Shown in pieces: positions 9,767-19,297 of a stretch of 64,000 nucleotides of DNA. The DNA is from Sphingobacterium zeae (lineage in GTDB: Bacteria > Bacteroidota > Bacteroidia > Sphingobacteriales > Sphingobacteriaceae). The notes beneath the pieces were generated by a model. That model worked only from the letters and a program-made list of their open reading frames with translations, was not told the DNA's origin and searched no databases. The stretch is taken from NCBI RefSeq assembly GCF_030818895.1, contig NZ_JAUTBA010000001.1, positions 372,001 to 436,000 of the forward strand, read 5' to 3'. The translations under genes were made by a program, and so were the position numbers. The first letter of the stretch is position 1. Every line of letters starts with the position of its first letter.

Positions 9767-11359
9767 ATGGCAGATAGAAAGGTCGATTTTTTGGTCATTG
9801 GATCAGGTATAGCGGGATTAAGCTTCGCATTAAAAGCTTCTAAATTCGGTAAAGTGTTGATAGTCACGAAGTCTAATGAGGATGAGTCAAATACAAAATA
9901 TGCGCAAGGGGGGGTAGCTGCTGTTGTGGATAAGTCCGATAGCTTTGAAAAGCATATTGTTGATACTCAGATAGCTGGGGATGGATTATGTGATGTTGAA
10001 ATTGTGGAAAACGTCGTTCGCGAGGCTCCTGATCGTATTGCAGAGCTGATTTCCTACGGAACATCGTTTGATAAGGAAGAATCTGGACTTTATGACTTAG
10101 CAAAGGAGGGGGGGCATTCGGCGCATCGCATATTACATTACAAGGATATCACCGGTTACGAAATAGAACGGGCACTATTAGAGCAGGCACATGTCGATCC
10201 AAATATTGAAATTGTAACACATTACTTTGCCATTGATTTAATCACACAACACCATTTGGGTGAATATGTAGATAAGAATAAAACGGATATCACGTGTTAT
10301 GGTATCTATGCTTTCAACACATTTTCTCATCACGTAGATAAAATTTTGAGTAAGGTTACGGTAATGGCTTCCGGTGGAGCTGGGCATGTATATTCAAGCA
10401 CAACTAATCCGACCATTGCCACTGGCGATGGTATTGCGATGGTGTATAGAGCCAAAGGGAAGGTGCGTAATATGGAGTTTATGCAATTTCATCCCACGTC
10501 ACTATATAACCCTAAGGACTCACCTGCGTTTCTCGTATCCGAAGCAGTGAGAGGATTTGGAGGTATTTTAAGAAGAGTTAATGGAGAGTCTTTTATGGAG
10601 GACTATGATGAGCGAGCTTCGTTGGCTCCGAGAGATATCGTGGCTAGAGCTATTGATGCGGAGATGAAGAAATCTGGTATTGATTATGTATATCTCGATA
10701 TCACGCATAGGGATAAGGACGATATTATCAAACACTTTCCGAATATATATGAGAAATGTCTTTCTATTGGACTTGACATGTCCAAAGACTTTATACCGGT
10801 GACACCTGCAGCGCATTATCTTTGCGGTGGAATTTATGTGGATGATTTTGGGCGTAGCAGTATTCTCAATCTTTATGCCTGCGGAGAGTGTTCTTCTACA
10901 GGCTTGCATGGCGCAAATAGACTGGCTTCCAACTCGCTGCTTGAAGCACTTGTATTTGCCCATCGTATATTCTTAGATGCGACGCAATTGGTTGAAACAA
11001 TCAGTCATATAAGTGATGTTCCCGAATGGGATGATTCTGAGACCTCGCGTTCTAATGAAGATATTTTGGTGACTCACAATTTGCGGGAATGCCAAAAGAT
11101 CATGAGCGATTATGTTGGTATCGTCCGTTCTGATTTTAGGCTTGAAAGAGCGCTTAAGCGGCTCCATCTATTATATGAGGAGACTGAGGAGTTCTACCGG
11201 AATACAAGGCTTTCGGTAAAACTTTGCGAATTGCGAAATGTGATTCAAGTCGCTTACATTGTGACGAAATCGGCAATGTTGCGAAAGGAAAGTCGAGGAT
11301 TGCATTATACAACTGACCATCCGCAGCACTCGCAAATACTAAAGGATACAATTTTTTAA
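9767..11359 (+). CDS. nadB: L-aspartate oxidase (NadB)
   Basis: This FAD flavoenzyme oxidises L-aspartate to iminoaspartate, the substrate of NadA. The N-terminal dinucleotide fold shows VIGSGIAGLSFA, followed by TKYAQGGVAAV and the SEAVRGFGG and DERASLAPRDIVARA active-site region. The HYLCGGI and CGECSSTGLHGANRLASNSLLE flavin/substrate segments follow, then a helical C-terminus. The frame is open from a GTG at 9752, but the ATG at 9767 (MADRKVDFLV) looks more natural, giving 530 residues. A carbonic anhydrase-like gene follows after 5 nt. Confidence 0.96.
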   Translation: MADRKVDFLVIGSGIAGLSFALKASKFGKVLIVTKSNEDESNTKYAQGGVAAVVDKSDSFEKHIVDTQIAGDGLCDVEIVENVVREAPDRIAELISYGTSFDKEESGLYDLAKEGGHSAHRILHYKDITGYEIERALLEQAHVDPNIEIVTHYFAIDLITQHHLGEYVDKNKTDITCYGIYAFNTFSHHVDKILSKVTVMASGGAGHVYSSTTNPTIATGDGIAMVYRAKGKVRNMEFMQFHPTSLYNPKDSPAFLVSEAVRGFGGILRRVNGESFMEDYDERASLAPRDIVARAIDAEMKKSGIDYVYLDITHRDKDDIIKHFPNIYEKCLSIGLDMSKDFIPVTPAAHYLCGGIYVDDFGRSSILNLYACGECSSTGLHGANRLASNSLLEALVFAHRIFLDATQLVETISHISDVPEWDDSETSRSNEDILVTHNLRECQKIMSDYVGIVRSDFRLERALKRLHLLYEETEEFYRNTRLSVKLCELRNVIQVAYIVTKSAMLRKESRGLHYTTDHPQHSQILKDTIF

Positions 11360-11364
11360 ACGTT

Positions 11365-11871
11365 ATGGCGCTTATTTTACCCGTTTTGGATAAGTCACCG
11401 AAAATTGCTGAAGAGTGCTTCTTAGCACCTAATTCGACGATCGTAGGTGACGTTGAGATTGGACACCATTGTTCGGTCTGGTTTAATGCTGTTGTACGTG
11501 GTGATGTCAATTATATTCGAATAGGAAACTATACAAATATTCAAGATGGAGCTGTTTTACATTGCACTTATAAGAAATGTGGTACTTCAATTGGCAGTTA
11601 TGTAAGCATAGGACACCAAGCTATGGTACATGGTTGCGTTGTTGAAGATCACGTACTTATTGGTATGGGCGCTATTGTAATGGATAATGCTGTAATCGAA
11701 TCGAATGTAATTATTGCTGCTGGGGCTGTCGTTTTAGAAAATACGCGCTGTGAGTCAGGATTCCTATATGCCGGTGTGCCAGCAAAAAAAATAAAAGCGC
11801 TAACTGAAGAACAGAGGGATCTGTTACTACAGTTACCGCATAATTATGTTCTATACAGTTCTTGGTTTTAG
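11365..11871 (+). CDS. Gamma-class carbonic anhydrase-like hexapeptide-repeat protein
   Basis: This 168-residue left-handed beta-helix protein belongs to the YrdA/CaiE gamma carbonic anhydrase-like family. Hexapeptide turns run from about residue 20 to 140. The three zinc-ligand histidines expected of the family are His66, His84 and His89 (in VLHC, IGHQ and MVHG). RGDVNYIRIG and NIQDGAVLH are family signatures. Metal binding is likely; catalytic activity on CO2 cannot be assumed, since many members lack measurable activity. It starts 5 nt after nadB and is probably in the same transcript. Confidence 0.88.
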   Translation: MALILPVLDKSPKIAEECFLAPNSTIVGDVEIGHHCSVWFNAVVRGDVNYIRIGNYTNIQDGAVLHCTYKKCGTSIGSYVSIGHQAMVHGCVVEDHVLIGMGAIVMDNAVIESNVIIAAGAVVLENTRCESGFLYAGVPAKKIKALTEEQRDLLLQLPHNYVLYSSWF

Positions 11872-11918
11872 CTTAAACGACTTTGCAATATATAAAAGGC
11901 TGTTTTTAGTGGCCTCGA

Positions 11919-13598
11919 TTATTCTTTCTTTAGGCCACTTAATGAAAAACTGTCTTTTTGCTCCCAGTTTGCTCGTATCGTGAATACTTTGTTTAAGTAT
12001 ACAACGGGCTCCGGAAAAGTCTTTTTTTCTACATCTCCGGTATCCCATATACCGTTATCATTATCGTCTCGGATTACACGCAAACTGTATTTACCGCCTG
12101 GATATTGTTTATACACTACTGCTGGGTTATCTGTGCTTATTTTGTCTAAGCGATAGACTTTGTCTTTTTTCTCATTGATCAATTCGACTAAGTATGTTGT
12201 ATTGCTATCGAGGTCCGTGAAATCAAAGGTAAGATCCCCATAGTTTTCACTATCATCATAAGTAAGATCCAGTTTTTTTTCTTTGTTTTGTTCTCCAAAA
12301 TAGCCCGTAATAGCGCCTTCTGCAAATTCAATTTGGTATTTTTTATCCTTCCTCCAATTATATCGAATGTGGTAGATGTTTGAATTCGCTGTATCCACAG
12401 CCAGCTGATAATTGGTCCGCACCAACGAATCTTCCTTGAATTTTAATTTTGTCTTGTCTATATTTTTTATTGGTGTGAAAGCGGACACTTGAAGGTGAGT
12501 GATGCGATCGACCCTCCCGTTATTTGGTGTAAAAATAGGGTCTATTGTTTGTTCTATTTTTACGTTTCCTTTTCTAACCAGGATGGTATCCAGTGGCTTC
12601 TCATTTTCCGTTAAGACCAATTTTAAAGAGTCTATTTTTAAATTTGGAATAAACAGGGTCGCAGAATCAGAGGTTTTTGCAAAGCGTATGATTTTATCTT
12701 TATTATTTACTTCATCATCAAGAATATTTAAGTTGGGTTTTTCTACTCTTCTATTAAAAATAAGGAGTACACTTCCATTTTTTTCAAATTTTTTTTCTAA
12801 CGTTCTAAACTTCTTTGGAGTGGCCTTGAATATTTCAAGATTAATGTTGCTCAGATCCCGCTCTAGTACGATAGAATCTTTTAAGAAACCTATTTCTTCG
12901 TCGGCACCGTTATAGATTCTGTCATTATTTTTTTCCTGGAGTGCGTAAATGCGGTATGTTCCCTCCCTTAGATTATTTAGTTTGTAATTGCCTGCAGTAT
13001 CTGTTGTCGTAAATATATTTGCCTTCTTTTTACCAAAAATAGAATCTTGGCTAATGGGAATCAATAAGACTTTAACTTCTTTCTGTACCTCTTTAGTTAT
13101 TGCACTTTTTACATTACCAGATATGCTGAGCGAGTCAATTTTGTCTCCGGTAGCAAACACGTAAGCATAATTGACCAATGCATTTCCTGCATTATAATCG
13201 ACAAGTCCTTTACCAAAGTAGATGCTATATGTGGTATTCTTTTCAAGAGAATCTGGAAGGGTGATTTCAAGATTTTTTTTCTTGACTTTAAATTCCGGAT
13301 TGCTCCCCATATCGGGCGTCACACTAAATTCTTTTTGTTGATTGGCGAGTTTAATGTATTCATCAAAAGTGATGACTATTTTTTTTTCTGTAAAATTCTT
13401 CGAGAAATTCGGCGGATTTTCCAATAAAATCTTAGGCGGAATAGAATCTTTTGGCCCTCCAGTTGGTTGCTGTATACTCGCACACTGTATTGATAAGGCA
13501 ATAAGCATGATAAACAAGCTTAAAATAAGTAATCTTGGCGTAAAGCTATTTTTTAGCCTTTCTGAGCTACTTTTATTTTCTTTTGAAGAAGTTGTCAT
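11919..13598 (-). CDS. Lipoprotein with bacterial Ig-like (SbsA-type) domain
   Basis: This 559-residue envelope protein has an N-terminal basic, hydrophobic signal ending in a lipobox near IQCAS (Cys at about 39). The mature N-terminus has PTGGPKDSIPPKILLENPP, a motif I recognise from a widespread Bacteroidota family annotated with an Ig-like (SbsA) domain at about 45-150. The rest is beta-rich, with EGTYRIYALQEKNNDRIYNG resembling a prealbumin-like insert. Its function is not known. It lies 78 bp downstream of mnmG on the same strand and may be co-transcribed with it. Confidence 0.8.
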   Translation of the reverse strand: MTTSSKENKSSSERLKNSFTPRLLILSLFIMLIALSIQCASIQQPTGGPKDSIPPKILLENPPNFSKNFTEKKIVITFDEYIKLANQQKEFSVTPDMGSNPEFKVKKKNLEITLPDSLEKNTTYSIYFGKGLVDYNAGNALVNYAYVFATGDKIDSLSISGNVKSAITKEVQKEVKVLLIPISQDSIFGKKKANIFTTTDTAGNYKLNNLREGTYRIYALQEKNNDRIYNGADEEIGFLKDSIVLERDLSNINLEIFKATPKKFRTLEKKFEKNGSVLLIFNRRVEKPNLNILDDEVNNKDKIIRFAKTSDSATLFIPNLKIDSLKLVLTENEKPLDTILVRKGNVKIEQTIDPIFTPNNGRVDRITHLQVSAFTPIKNIDKTKLKFKEDSLVRTNYQLAVDTANSNIYHIRYNWRKDKKYQIEFAEGAITGYFGEQNKEKKLDLTYDDSENYGDLTFDFTDLDSNTTYLVELINEKKDKVYRLDKISTDNPAVVYKQYPGGKYSLRVIRDDNDNGIWDTGDVEKKTFPEPVVYLNKVFTIRANWEQKDSFSLSGLKKE

Positions 13599-13676
13599 AA
13601 AAAATAGAATATTGTCTTAAATCGCTTATTTTAAGCTTATATATGTATTTATATTAAAACTCTGTAAATCAGTTAT

Positions 13677-15536
13677 TTAACTCATGTGAACCATCAATAC
13701 GCTGATATCCGAAGGTGAAACGCCCGAGATTCGTGAAGCTTGACCCAATGTACGTGGTTTAACCTTCGATAATTTTTGCCTTGCTTCGATGGACAGTGAA
13801 TTTAACAAACTATAATCGAAGTCCGGATTTATTTCTCTATCTTCCATCTTTTTCATGCGATTTACAATCTCTATTTCTTTTTCGAAATAGCTTTCATATT
13901 TAAGATTGATCTCTGCTTGTTCTATGGTATCGTTATCGAATTGTGCTACAAATTGCGCAAAACTTTCATCCCCTTTGATGATATCTTGAATACTAACCTG
14001 AGGTCTTGCCAATACATTACTTAATCTGGTTTTTTGAGCAAGTGCACTTGAACCTACATCAGCCAGTACGGTATTCATCTTTTCAAGATTAGTGGAATTT
14101 TGTTTTAAGTAGGCGATTATATTTGTAGAGTTATCTATTTTATCCTGTACTTTCTTTATTCTTTCTTCACCTACCAGTCCCAATTTATGCGCTAATGGAG
14201 TAAGACGAATATCCGCGTTATCCTGGCGGAGTAACAATCGATGTTCTGCTCTTGATGTAAACATCCGGTAAGGTTCTTCTGTTCCCTTTGTTACGAGGTC
14301 ATCAACCAATACACCTATATATGATTCGGATCTTTTTAAGATAAGTTCTTTATCATCATTGATACGTTGATGTGCGTTAATACCCGCTAGGAAACCTTGA
14401 GCAGCCGCCTCTTCATATCCTGTTGTACCATTGATTTGGCCGGCAAAGAATAGATGTTTTACCAATTGCGTTTCGAGTGTAAGATCCAATTGCATGGGCG
14501 GAAAATAGTCATATTCTATGGCGTACCCTGGGCGGTACATCTTAGCATTTTCAAAGCCCGGGATGAATTGCAGTGCTTTTAGTTGAACATCTTCTGGTAG
14601 TGATGTGGAAAATCCATTTACATAAATCTCTACTGTTTTGAAACCTTCAGGTTCCACAAATATCTGGTGGCGGTCACGTTCTGCAAAACGGTTAATTTTG
14701 TCTTCTATCGAAGGACAATAGCGAGGTCCCAAACCTTTAATACGTCCCGTAAACATGGGTGATTTCTCGAAACCGGTCCGTAGCATTTCGTGTACTTTAT
14801 CATTGGTATAGGTGATCCAACAGCAACGTTGTTCTGTGGGTATATCTACATCTGTATAAGAAAATCTACCTCTTTTTTCGTCACCCCATTGTTCTTCCAT
14901 CAGCGCATAGGTGAGACTTCTGCCATCTATCCTTGGTGGAGTTCCGGTCTTCATTCTACCTGATTCGAAGCCGAGTGAAACAAGCTGTTCGGTCAAACCT
15001 GTGGCAGCCTTCTCTCCTGTTCTACCGCCACCAAATTTCTTATCACCAATATGGATAACGCCATTTAAAAATGTCCCGTTGGTTAATACCACAGCATCGG
15101 ATTCTATTTCAATTCCCATTGAAGTGATGACGCCACATGCTCTACCATTTTTTACGATGACCTCTTTGACGGTATCTTGCCACATATCTAAATTTGGTAG
15201 AGACTCTAATTGTAACCTCCATTCTTCTGCAAATCGCATCCGGTCATTTTGCGTACGTGGGCTCCACATAGCTGGTCCTTTAGATAGATTGAGCATGCGG
15301 AACTGAATTGTTGATTTATCCGCAATGATACCTGTGTATCCACCCATCGCATCAATCTCTCGTACAATTTGACCTTTCGCAACTCCACCTATAGCGGGAT
15401 TACAGCTCATTTGGGCTATTACTCCCATATTCATTGTGATGAGTAATGTTGACGAGCCTAAGTTCGCAGCAGCGGCTGCAGCTTCACAGCCAGCATGACC
15501 TGCACCAACTACTATTACATTATATTTTTTAAACAT
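13677..15536 (-). CDS. mnmG: tRNA uridine-5-carboxymethylaminomethyl modification enzyme MnmG (GidA)
   Basis: MnmG works with MnmE to install the cmnm5 group on wobble U34 of several tRNAs, using FAD and methylene-tetrahydrofolate. The 619-residue protein opens with the FAD motif [12 protein letters not shown] at 9-20. The conserved [21 protein letters not shown] and [21 protein letters not shown] segments (here [18 protein letters not shown]) and the C-terminal helical MnmE-binding domain follow. mnmG is a classic origin-proximal gene. The 92 bp before it hold two parS-like sites. Confidence 0.97.
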   Translation of the reverse strand: MFKKYNVIVVGAGHAGCEAAAAAANLGSSTLLITMNMGVIAQMSCNPAIGGVAKGQIVREIDAMGGYTGIIADKSTIQFRMLNLSKGPAMWSPRTQNDRMRFAEEWRLQLESLPNLDMWQDTVKEVIVKNGRACGVITSMGIEIESDAVVLTNGTFLNGVIHIGDKKFGGGRTGEKAATGLTEQLVSLGFESGRMKTGTPPRIDGRSLTYALMEEQWGDEKRGRFSYTDVDIPTEQRCCWITYTNDKVHEMLRTGFEKSPMFTGRIKGLGPRYCPSIEDKINRFAERDRHQIFVEPEGFKTVEIYVNGFSTSLPEDVQLKALQFIPGFENAKMYRPGYAIEYDYFPPMQLDLTLETQLVKHLFFAGQINGTTGYEEAAAQGFLAGINAHQRINDDKELILKRSESYIGVLVDDLVTKGTEEPYRMFTSRAEHRLLLRQDNADIRLTPLAHKLGLVGEERIKKVQDKIDNSTNIIAYLKQNSTNLEKMNTVLADVGSSALAQKTRLSNVLARPQVSIQDIIKGDESFAQFVAQFDNDTIEQAEINLKYESYFEKEIEIVNRMKKMEDREINPDFDYSLLNSLSIEARQKLSKVKPRTLGQASRISGVSPSDISVLMVHMS

Positions 15537-15547
15537 TTTCCTATTCT

Positions 15548-15563
15548 TGTTCCACGTGAAACG
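15548..15563 (+). other. parS-like centromere site 1
   Basis: TGTTCCACGTGAAACG matches the broadly conserved ParB-binding site TGTTCCACGTGAAACA at 15 of 16 positions. It lies in the 92-bp gap between ABC-F and mnmG, 12 bp before the mnmG ATG. ParB genes are not in the window. Confidence 0.85.
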
Positions 15564-15600
15564 TGGTGTGTTATTTGTTTACAAATTTAAGCTTTCTCTT

Positions 15601-15616
15601 CGTTCCACGTGAAACG
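15601..15616 (+). other. parS-like centromere site 2
   Basis: CGTTCCACGTGAAACG matches the parS consensus at 14 of 16 positions, with the inner 14-mer GTTCCACGTGAAAC identical to site 1. The two copies are 53 bp apart in the same intergenic gap and the same orientation. Confidence 0.85.
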
Positions 15617-15628
15617 CTTTATGAAATT

Positions 15629-17494
15629 TTACATAAAATCAGCAAGATATAACCACCTCTCTGATTTCTCATCTATCTTCTTTTGGATGGATTGAATTTC
15701 TTCCGCAAGGGACGATAGTTTTAAGTGATCTGTTACTTGATTCAGTTCTTCCGTTTTTAACTTTATACATTGCTCCAACATTTCGATTTCCTCTTCCAGC
15801 TTAGTATACTCCAATTGCTCTTTGTAAGAGAGTTTTTTCTTCTCCTCTTTTACAACTGGCTTTGTGTGTTCTTGGATACTTTTTTTCTGCTTTTCTTTTT
15901 CTAACTTTTGGATCTCGTCTTGCTCGAGTTTAAAGTCAGCGTAATTTCCGTTATAGATTTGTACATTCCCTTTTCCTTCGAAAATAAAAAGTTGATCTGT
16001 TAACTTATCTAATAGATATCTATCGTGGGATACCAAGATAAGGACTCCCGTATAGTTGTCAAGAAAATCTTCCAGTACGTTTAAGGTGTCGATATCTAAA
16101 TCGTTTGAAGGCTCATCCAGTATAAGAAAATTCGGGTTCTTCATTAATACCCGCATAAGCTGAAGACGTTTTCTTTCTCCTCCACTCAGCTTATTAACAA
16201 AACCAAATTGTTTTTCAGGAGGAAATAAGAAATGGGTCAATAACTGGGAAGCCGTGATTACTTCTCCGTTTGCCATCTCAATGTAGTCCGCTACATTCTT
16301 CACAACATCTAATACACGATCGTTTTCATTCACTTCCAATCCGCCTTGTTTGTAGTAACCGTATACAGTTGTTTCTCCGATAGCGATTATTCCTGTCTCA
16401 GGTTTTTCTTCTCCCGTGATTAAGTTTAGAAAAGTAGATTTACCAGTTCCGTTTTTTCCAGCTAGACCTATACGATCGCCCTTTTTGAATGTATATGAAA
16501 AATCCTGTATGATTACTTTTGCCCCATACCGTTTCGAAACTTTATCCAGTTCTAATATTTTTGATCCCTGTCTGCTTACTTTTACACTGAGTTGTATGGA
16601 ATCATTTCCCTTTATTGCTTTCGATTTTTCTTCTAATTCATAGTATGCATCGATACGCGATTTGGATTTGGTACCGCGCGCTTGTGGCTGGCGTCGCATC
16701 CATTCCAATTCGCGGCGAAGAAGATTTCTGCTTTTCTCTACCATCACCGAATCGATCGCTTCTCTTTCAGATTTTTTCTCTAAAAAATAAGAATAGTTTC
16801 CTTTATAATTATAAAGGTTTCCCCTATCTAGCTCGCGAATCTCCGTACAGATGTTGTCTAAAAAGTAACGATCGTGGGTTACCAAGAGAACGGTTTTATT
16901 TCCTGTTGTCAATAGCTTTTCCAGCCATTCAATGGTCTCTATATCCAAATGGTTGGTAGGCTCATCCAATATATAAACATCAGGTTCGTCTATCAGAAGT
17001 TTGGCTAGTGCCAGGCGTTTTCGTTGACCTCCTGAAAGACTTTTAATATCCTGATGAAAATCCATAATGTTTAAACGATTGAGAATCGTCTTTATATTAT
17101 GTTCATATTCCCAGGCATTCAACGAGCTTATTCTTTCCGTCAAATCTTCCAGTTTATTTTGGTCGATGTCAATATCCGAAAGAAGTTCTTCGTATTCGCG
17201 GATAAGACGCTGCTGGTCGTTGTCTGCACTATAGATAAAATCATTAATAGATTTTAGTCCTGTGAAATCAGGATCCTGTTCTAGGAAACCAATTTTTATG
17301 CCTTTTTCTTTTACAACTTTTCCTAAAGTTGGTAGGATCCGTTCTGCTAAAATGGAAAGTAATGTTGATTTACCCGTTCCGTTTATCCCGACCAAGGCTA
17401 CTCGATCTCCTTTTTGGAGGCCGAAATGCAAATCTTTAAAAAGCCATCGATCGTGGAACGAATGGCTTACTTGTTCTGTAGCTAAAATACTCAC
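15629..17494 (-). CDS. ABC-F family ATPase (Uup-like)
   Basis: A soluble duplicated ATP-binding cassette protein without membrane segments, 621 residues, of the kind that acts on ribosomes. First cassette: Walker A GINGTGKST 36-44, signature LSGGQRKRL 153-161, Walker B LDEPTNHLD 176-184. The linker has RRQPQARGTKSKSRIDAYYEL near 267-287, as in Uup. Second cassette: GKNGTGKST 346-354, LSGGERKRL 436-444 and LDEPSNDLD near 459-467. A charged coiled coil (about 545-615) closes the protein. I favour Uup over EttA or an antibiotic-resistance ABC-F because of the linker and the C-terminal coiled coil. Confidence 0.88.
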   Translation of the reverse strand: MSILATEQVSHSFHDRWLFKDLHFGLQKGDRVALVGINGTGKSTLLSILAERILPTLGKVVKEKGIKIGFLEQDPDFTGLKSINDFIYSADNDQQRLIREYEELLSDIDIDQNKLEDLTERISSLNAWEYEHNIKTILNRLNIMDFHQDIKSLSGGQRKRLALAKLLIDEPDVYILDEPTNHLDIETIEWLEKLLTTGNKTVLLVTHDRYFLDNICTEIRELDRGNLYNYKGNYSYFLEKKSEREAIDSVMVEKSRNLLRRELEWMRRQPQARGTKSKSRIDAYYELEEKSKAIKGNDSIQLSVKVSRQGSKILELDKVSKRYGAKVIIQDFSYTFKKGDRIGLAGKNGTGKSTFLNLITGEEKPETGIIAIGETTVYGYYKQGGLEVNENDRVLDVVKNVADYIEMANGEVITASQLLTHFLFPPEKQFGFVNKLSGGERKRLQLMRVLMKNPNFLILDEPSNDLDIDTLNVLEDFLDNYTGVLILVSHDRYLLDKLTDQLFIFEGKGNVQIYNGNYADFKLEQDEIQKLEKEKQKKSIQEHTKPVVKEEKKKLSYKEQLEYTKLEEEIEMLEQCIKLKTEELNQVTDHLKLSSLAEEIQSIQKKIDEKSERWLYLADFM

Positions 17495-17845
17495 GTTATA
17501 TCACCCTAAATTATATTCAGTCAATTTACACAGCAAGATACTTCCAGGAGATTTCTGCTCTTGGTAGTTTGCATTGTGTTGATAATCAGTATTTTAATAT
17601 AATTCTGATTGTCAGTAATTTATATATTAAATCAATAATCTTTTTGATTGCTGATTAATTTAATCTATTGGGTGGCGTTCTGCACCAGGTTTAGCTCATA
17701 CCATTCAATGAATGACTAACTCAAGTGGTGTCTTTATAACCAATAATTTGGAACGCTCGCAAAAATAAAGAAATAGTTTCTTATTCGATGCTAAAAAAGC
17801 TTCGTTGTATTATTAATCGGCAATAATGATACTGCCTTGATAAAA
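17495..17845. other. Intergenic region, nothing clear
   Basis: 350 bp between the ABC-F start and the apaG stop. I see no gene, tRNA or strong hairpin. It presumably holds the ABC-F promoter. Confidence 0.5.
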
Positions 17846-18232
17846 TTAGTTCAACGCGTAATCTGCGATAAGATTGAAACGAGGGATTTCAACTTGAAAG
17901 CTGTTGTTGTCTAGAGTTCGGATCATATTATAATATCCTTCCATAAATCCGAATTCACTATTGAGATTGCAACCTGAAGTATATTGATGGGTCTGTCCAG
18001 GCTCAATAATGGGTTGTTCGCCCACTACACCATCTCCCGATACTTCTCTATAATCTCCTTTCGCATCAAAAATTCTCCAATAGCGGCTTATCAATTGAAC
18101 CGTGTAATCGCTGAGATTTTCTATGCTGATATGATAAGCAAACATAAAATGCTCACGGTCCGGATTCGAATACTCCGATTGATAGATAGTTTCAACCGAA
18201 ATTTTTACGCCTTCTGTAATTTGTGTGATCAT
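17846..18232 (-). CDS. apaG: ApaG domain protein
   Basis: A small protein of 128 residues with a fibronectin-like beta-sandwich of the ApaG/F-box-associated family. Signature stretches are YHISIENLSDYTVQLISRYWRI near 32-53, GVVGEQPIIEPGQ near 70-82 and GCNLNSEFGFMEGYY near 88-102. The reading frame extends upstream to 18310, but the added residues are hydrophobic and not family-like, so the start is placed at MITQITEG. Its biochemical role is uncertain; some ApaG proteins are linked to cobalt/magnesium phenotypes. Confidence 0.9.
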   Translation of the reverse strand: MITQITEGVKISVETIYQSEYSNPDREHFMFAYHISIENLSDYTVQLISRYWRIFDAKGDYREVSGDGVVGEQPIIEPGQTHQYTSGCNLNSEFGFMEGYYNMIRTLDNNSFQVEIPRFNLIADYALN

Positions 18233-18369
18233 TTGGATGATGTTTATTGTTGTACTAAATATGTATGCTAAAATACTAATAATGAGTTTAAAATTCGAAA
18301 TTATAATCACTTTAATAGGTTAAATAATGCTAAGTTTAAAATTAGTATAGTCAAATGGAGCTTAATTAG

Positions 18370-18377
18370 TACGTTTG
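18370..18377 (+). promoter_or_regulatory. Candidate -7 box of the RsmI-like gene
   Basis: TACGTTTG fits TAnnTTTG and ends 4 nt before the ATG at 18382, implying a leaderless or nearly leaderless transcript if functional. Confidence 0.45.
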
Positions 18378-18381
18378 TATT

Positions 18382-19092
18382 ATGGCAAATGGCATATTAT
18401 ATTTAATTCCTGTTCCATTGAGTGATGATGCAGCTTTCCAGTCGTTTACTCCTTATTTGGTGGAAACGATAAATTCATTGGACGAATATATTGTGGAAAA
18501 TGAAAAGACAGCACGTAAATTTCTAAAACTTGCGGGTTTAAAGATTCCGCAGAGCGAACTCAAAATTCATGATTATGGAAAGCATGCGCGGGATAAAGGA
18601 AATATTAATGATTTTTTTGAAGGTCTCACCCATGGTAAGAATGTCGGTCTGATGTCGGAAGCAGGATGCCCTGGTGTGGCTGATCCTGGTGCTTCAATTG
18701 TTGCGCGTGCGCATCAACTGGGAATTAAAGTTGTTCCGCTTGTTGGCCCCAGTTCTATTTTACTGGCTCTGATGGCTTCGGGTTTCAGTGGTCAGAAATT
18801 TACATTTCATGGTTATCTGCCGATTGATAAAATAGAACGGGCCAGAGAAATTAAAAGTCTCGAGATGCAGTCGGGGCGTGAAAAACAAACGCAGATTTTT
18901 ATTGAAACTCCCTTTAGGAATAATCAGCTTTTGGCAGATCTGCTGAAAACCTGTAAGCCTTCCACCTTACTTTGTGTAGCATCCAATGTGACAGCTCCAG
19001 ATGAATCCATTCAAAGTTTCACCATTGCTGAATGGCGAAAACGAAAGGATGATTTTCATAAGAGGCCTACTATATTTTTATTATATGTTTGA
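18382..19092 (+). CDS. RsmI-like SAM-dependent methyltransferase (tetrapyrrole methylase fold)
   Basis: The 236-residue protein has the tetrapyrrole/corrin methylase fold used by RsmI, which 2'-O-methylates C1402 of 16S rRNA. Visible family signatures are LYLIPVPL at the N-terminus, VGLMSEAGCPGVADPG near 92-107 and VVPLVGPSSILLALMASGFSGQ near 121-142. It is shorter than typical RsmI (about 270-290) and lacks the C-terminal extension. It may therefore be the second, shorter Bacteroidota paralogue with a different target. It is a single gene divergent from apaG. Confidence 0.82.
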   Translation: MANGILYLIPVPLSDDAAFQSFTPYLVETINSLDEYIVENEKTARKFLKLAGLKIPQSELKIHDYGKHARDKGNINDFFEGLTHGKNVGLMSEAGCPGVADPGASIVARAHQLGIKVVPLVGPSSILLALMASGFSGQKFTFHGYLPIDKIERAREIKSLEMQSGREKQTQIFIETPFRNNQLLADLLKTCKPSTLLCVASNVTAPDESIQSFTIAEWRKRKDDFHKRPTIFLLYV

Positions 19093-19297
19093 TAGTTCTC
19101 CCCTACCCTACTTATTTAATACTATATAATACGCTCTTTAAATTCGCTAGAAAACGACGTTAGGCTATTTTTACAAGTTGAGTGAGTGCTTACATTTTAT
19201 CTTTTATCCATCAATTTTATTCGAGAATAGCAAGAATATATTGATTCGCTGTAAAACAAAGATAAATTGATATAAATTTACTAAAAAATATAACGAT

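Noticed and set aside
11908..11939. Inverted repeat AGTGGCCT/AGGCCACT near the end of the Ig-like lipoprotein gene
   Set aside because: 16-base loop and no T run on either strand, so not called a terminator.
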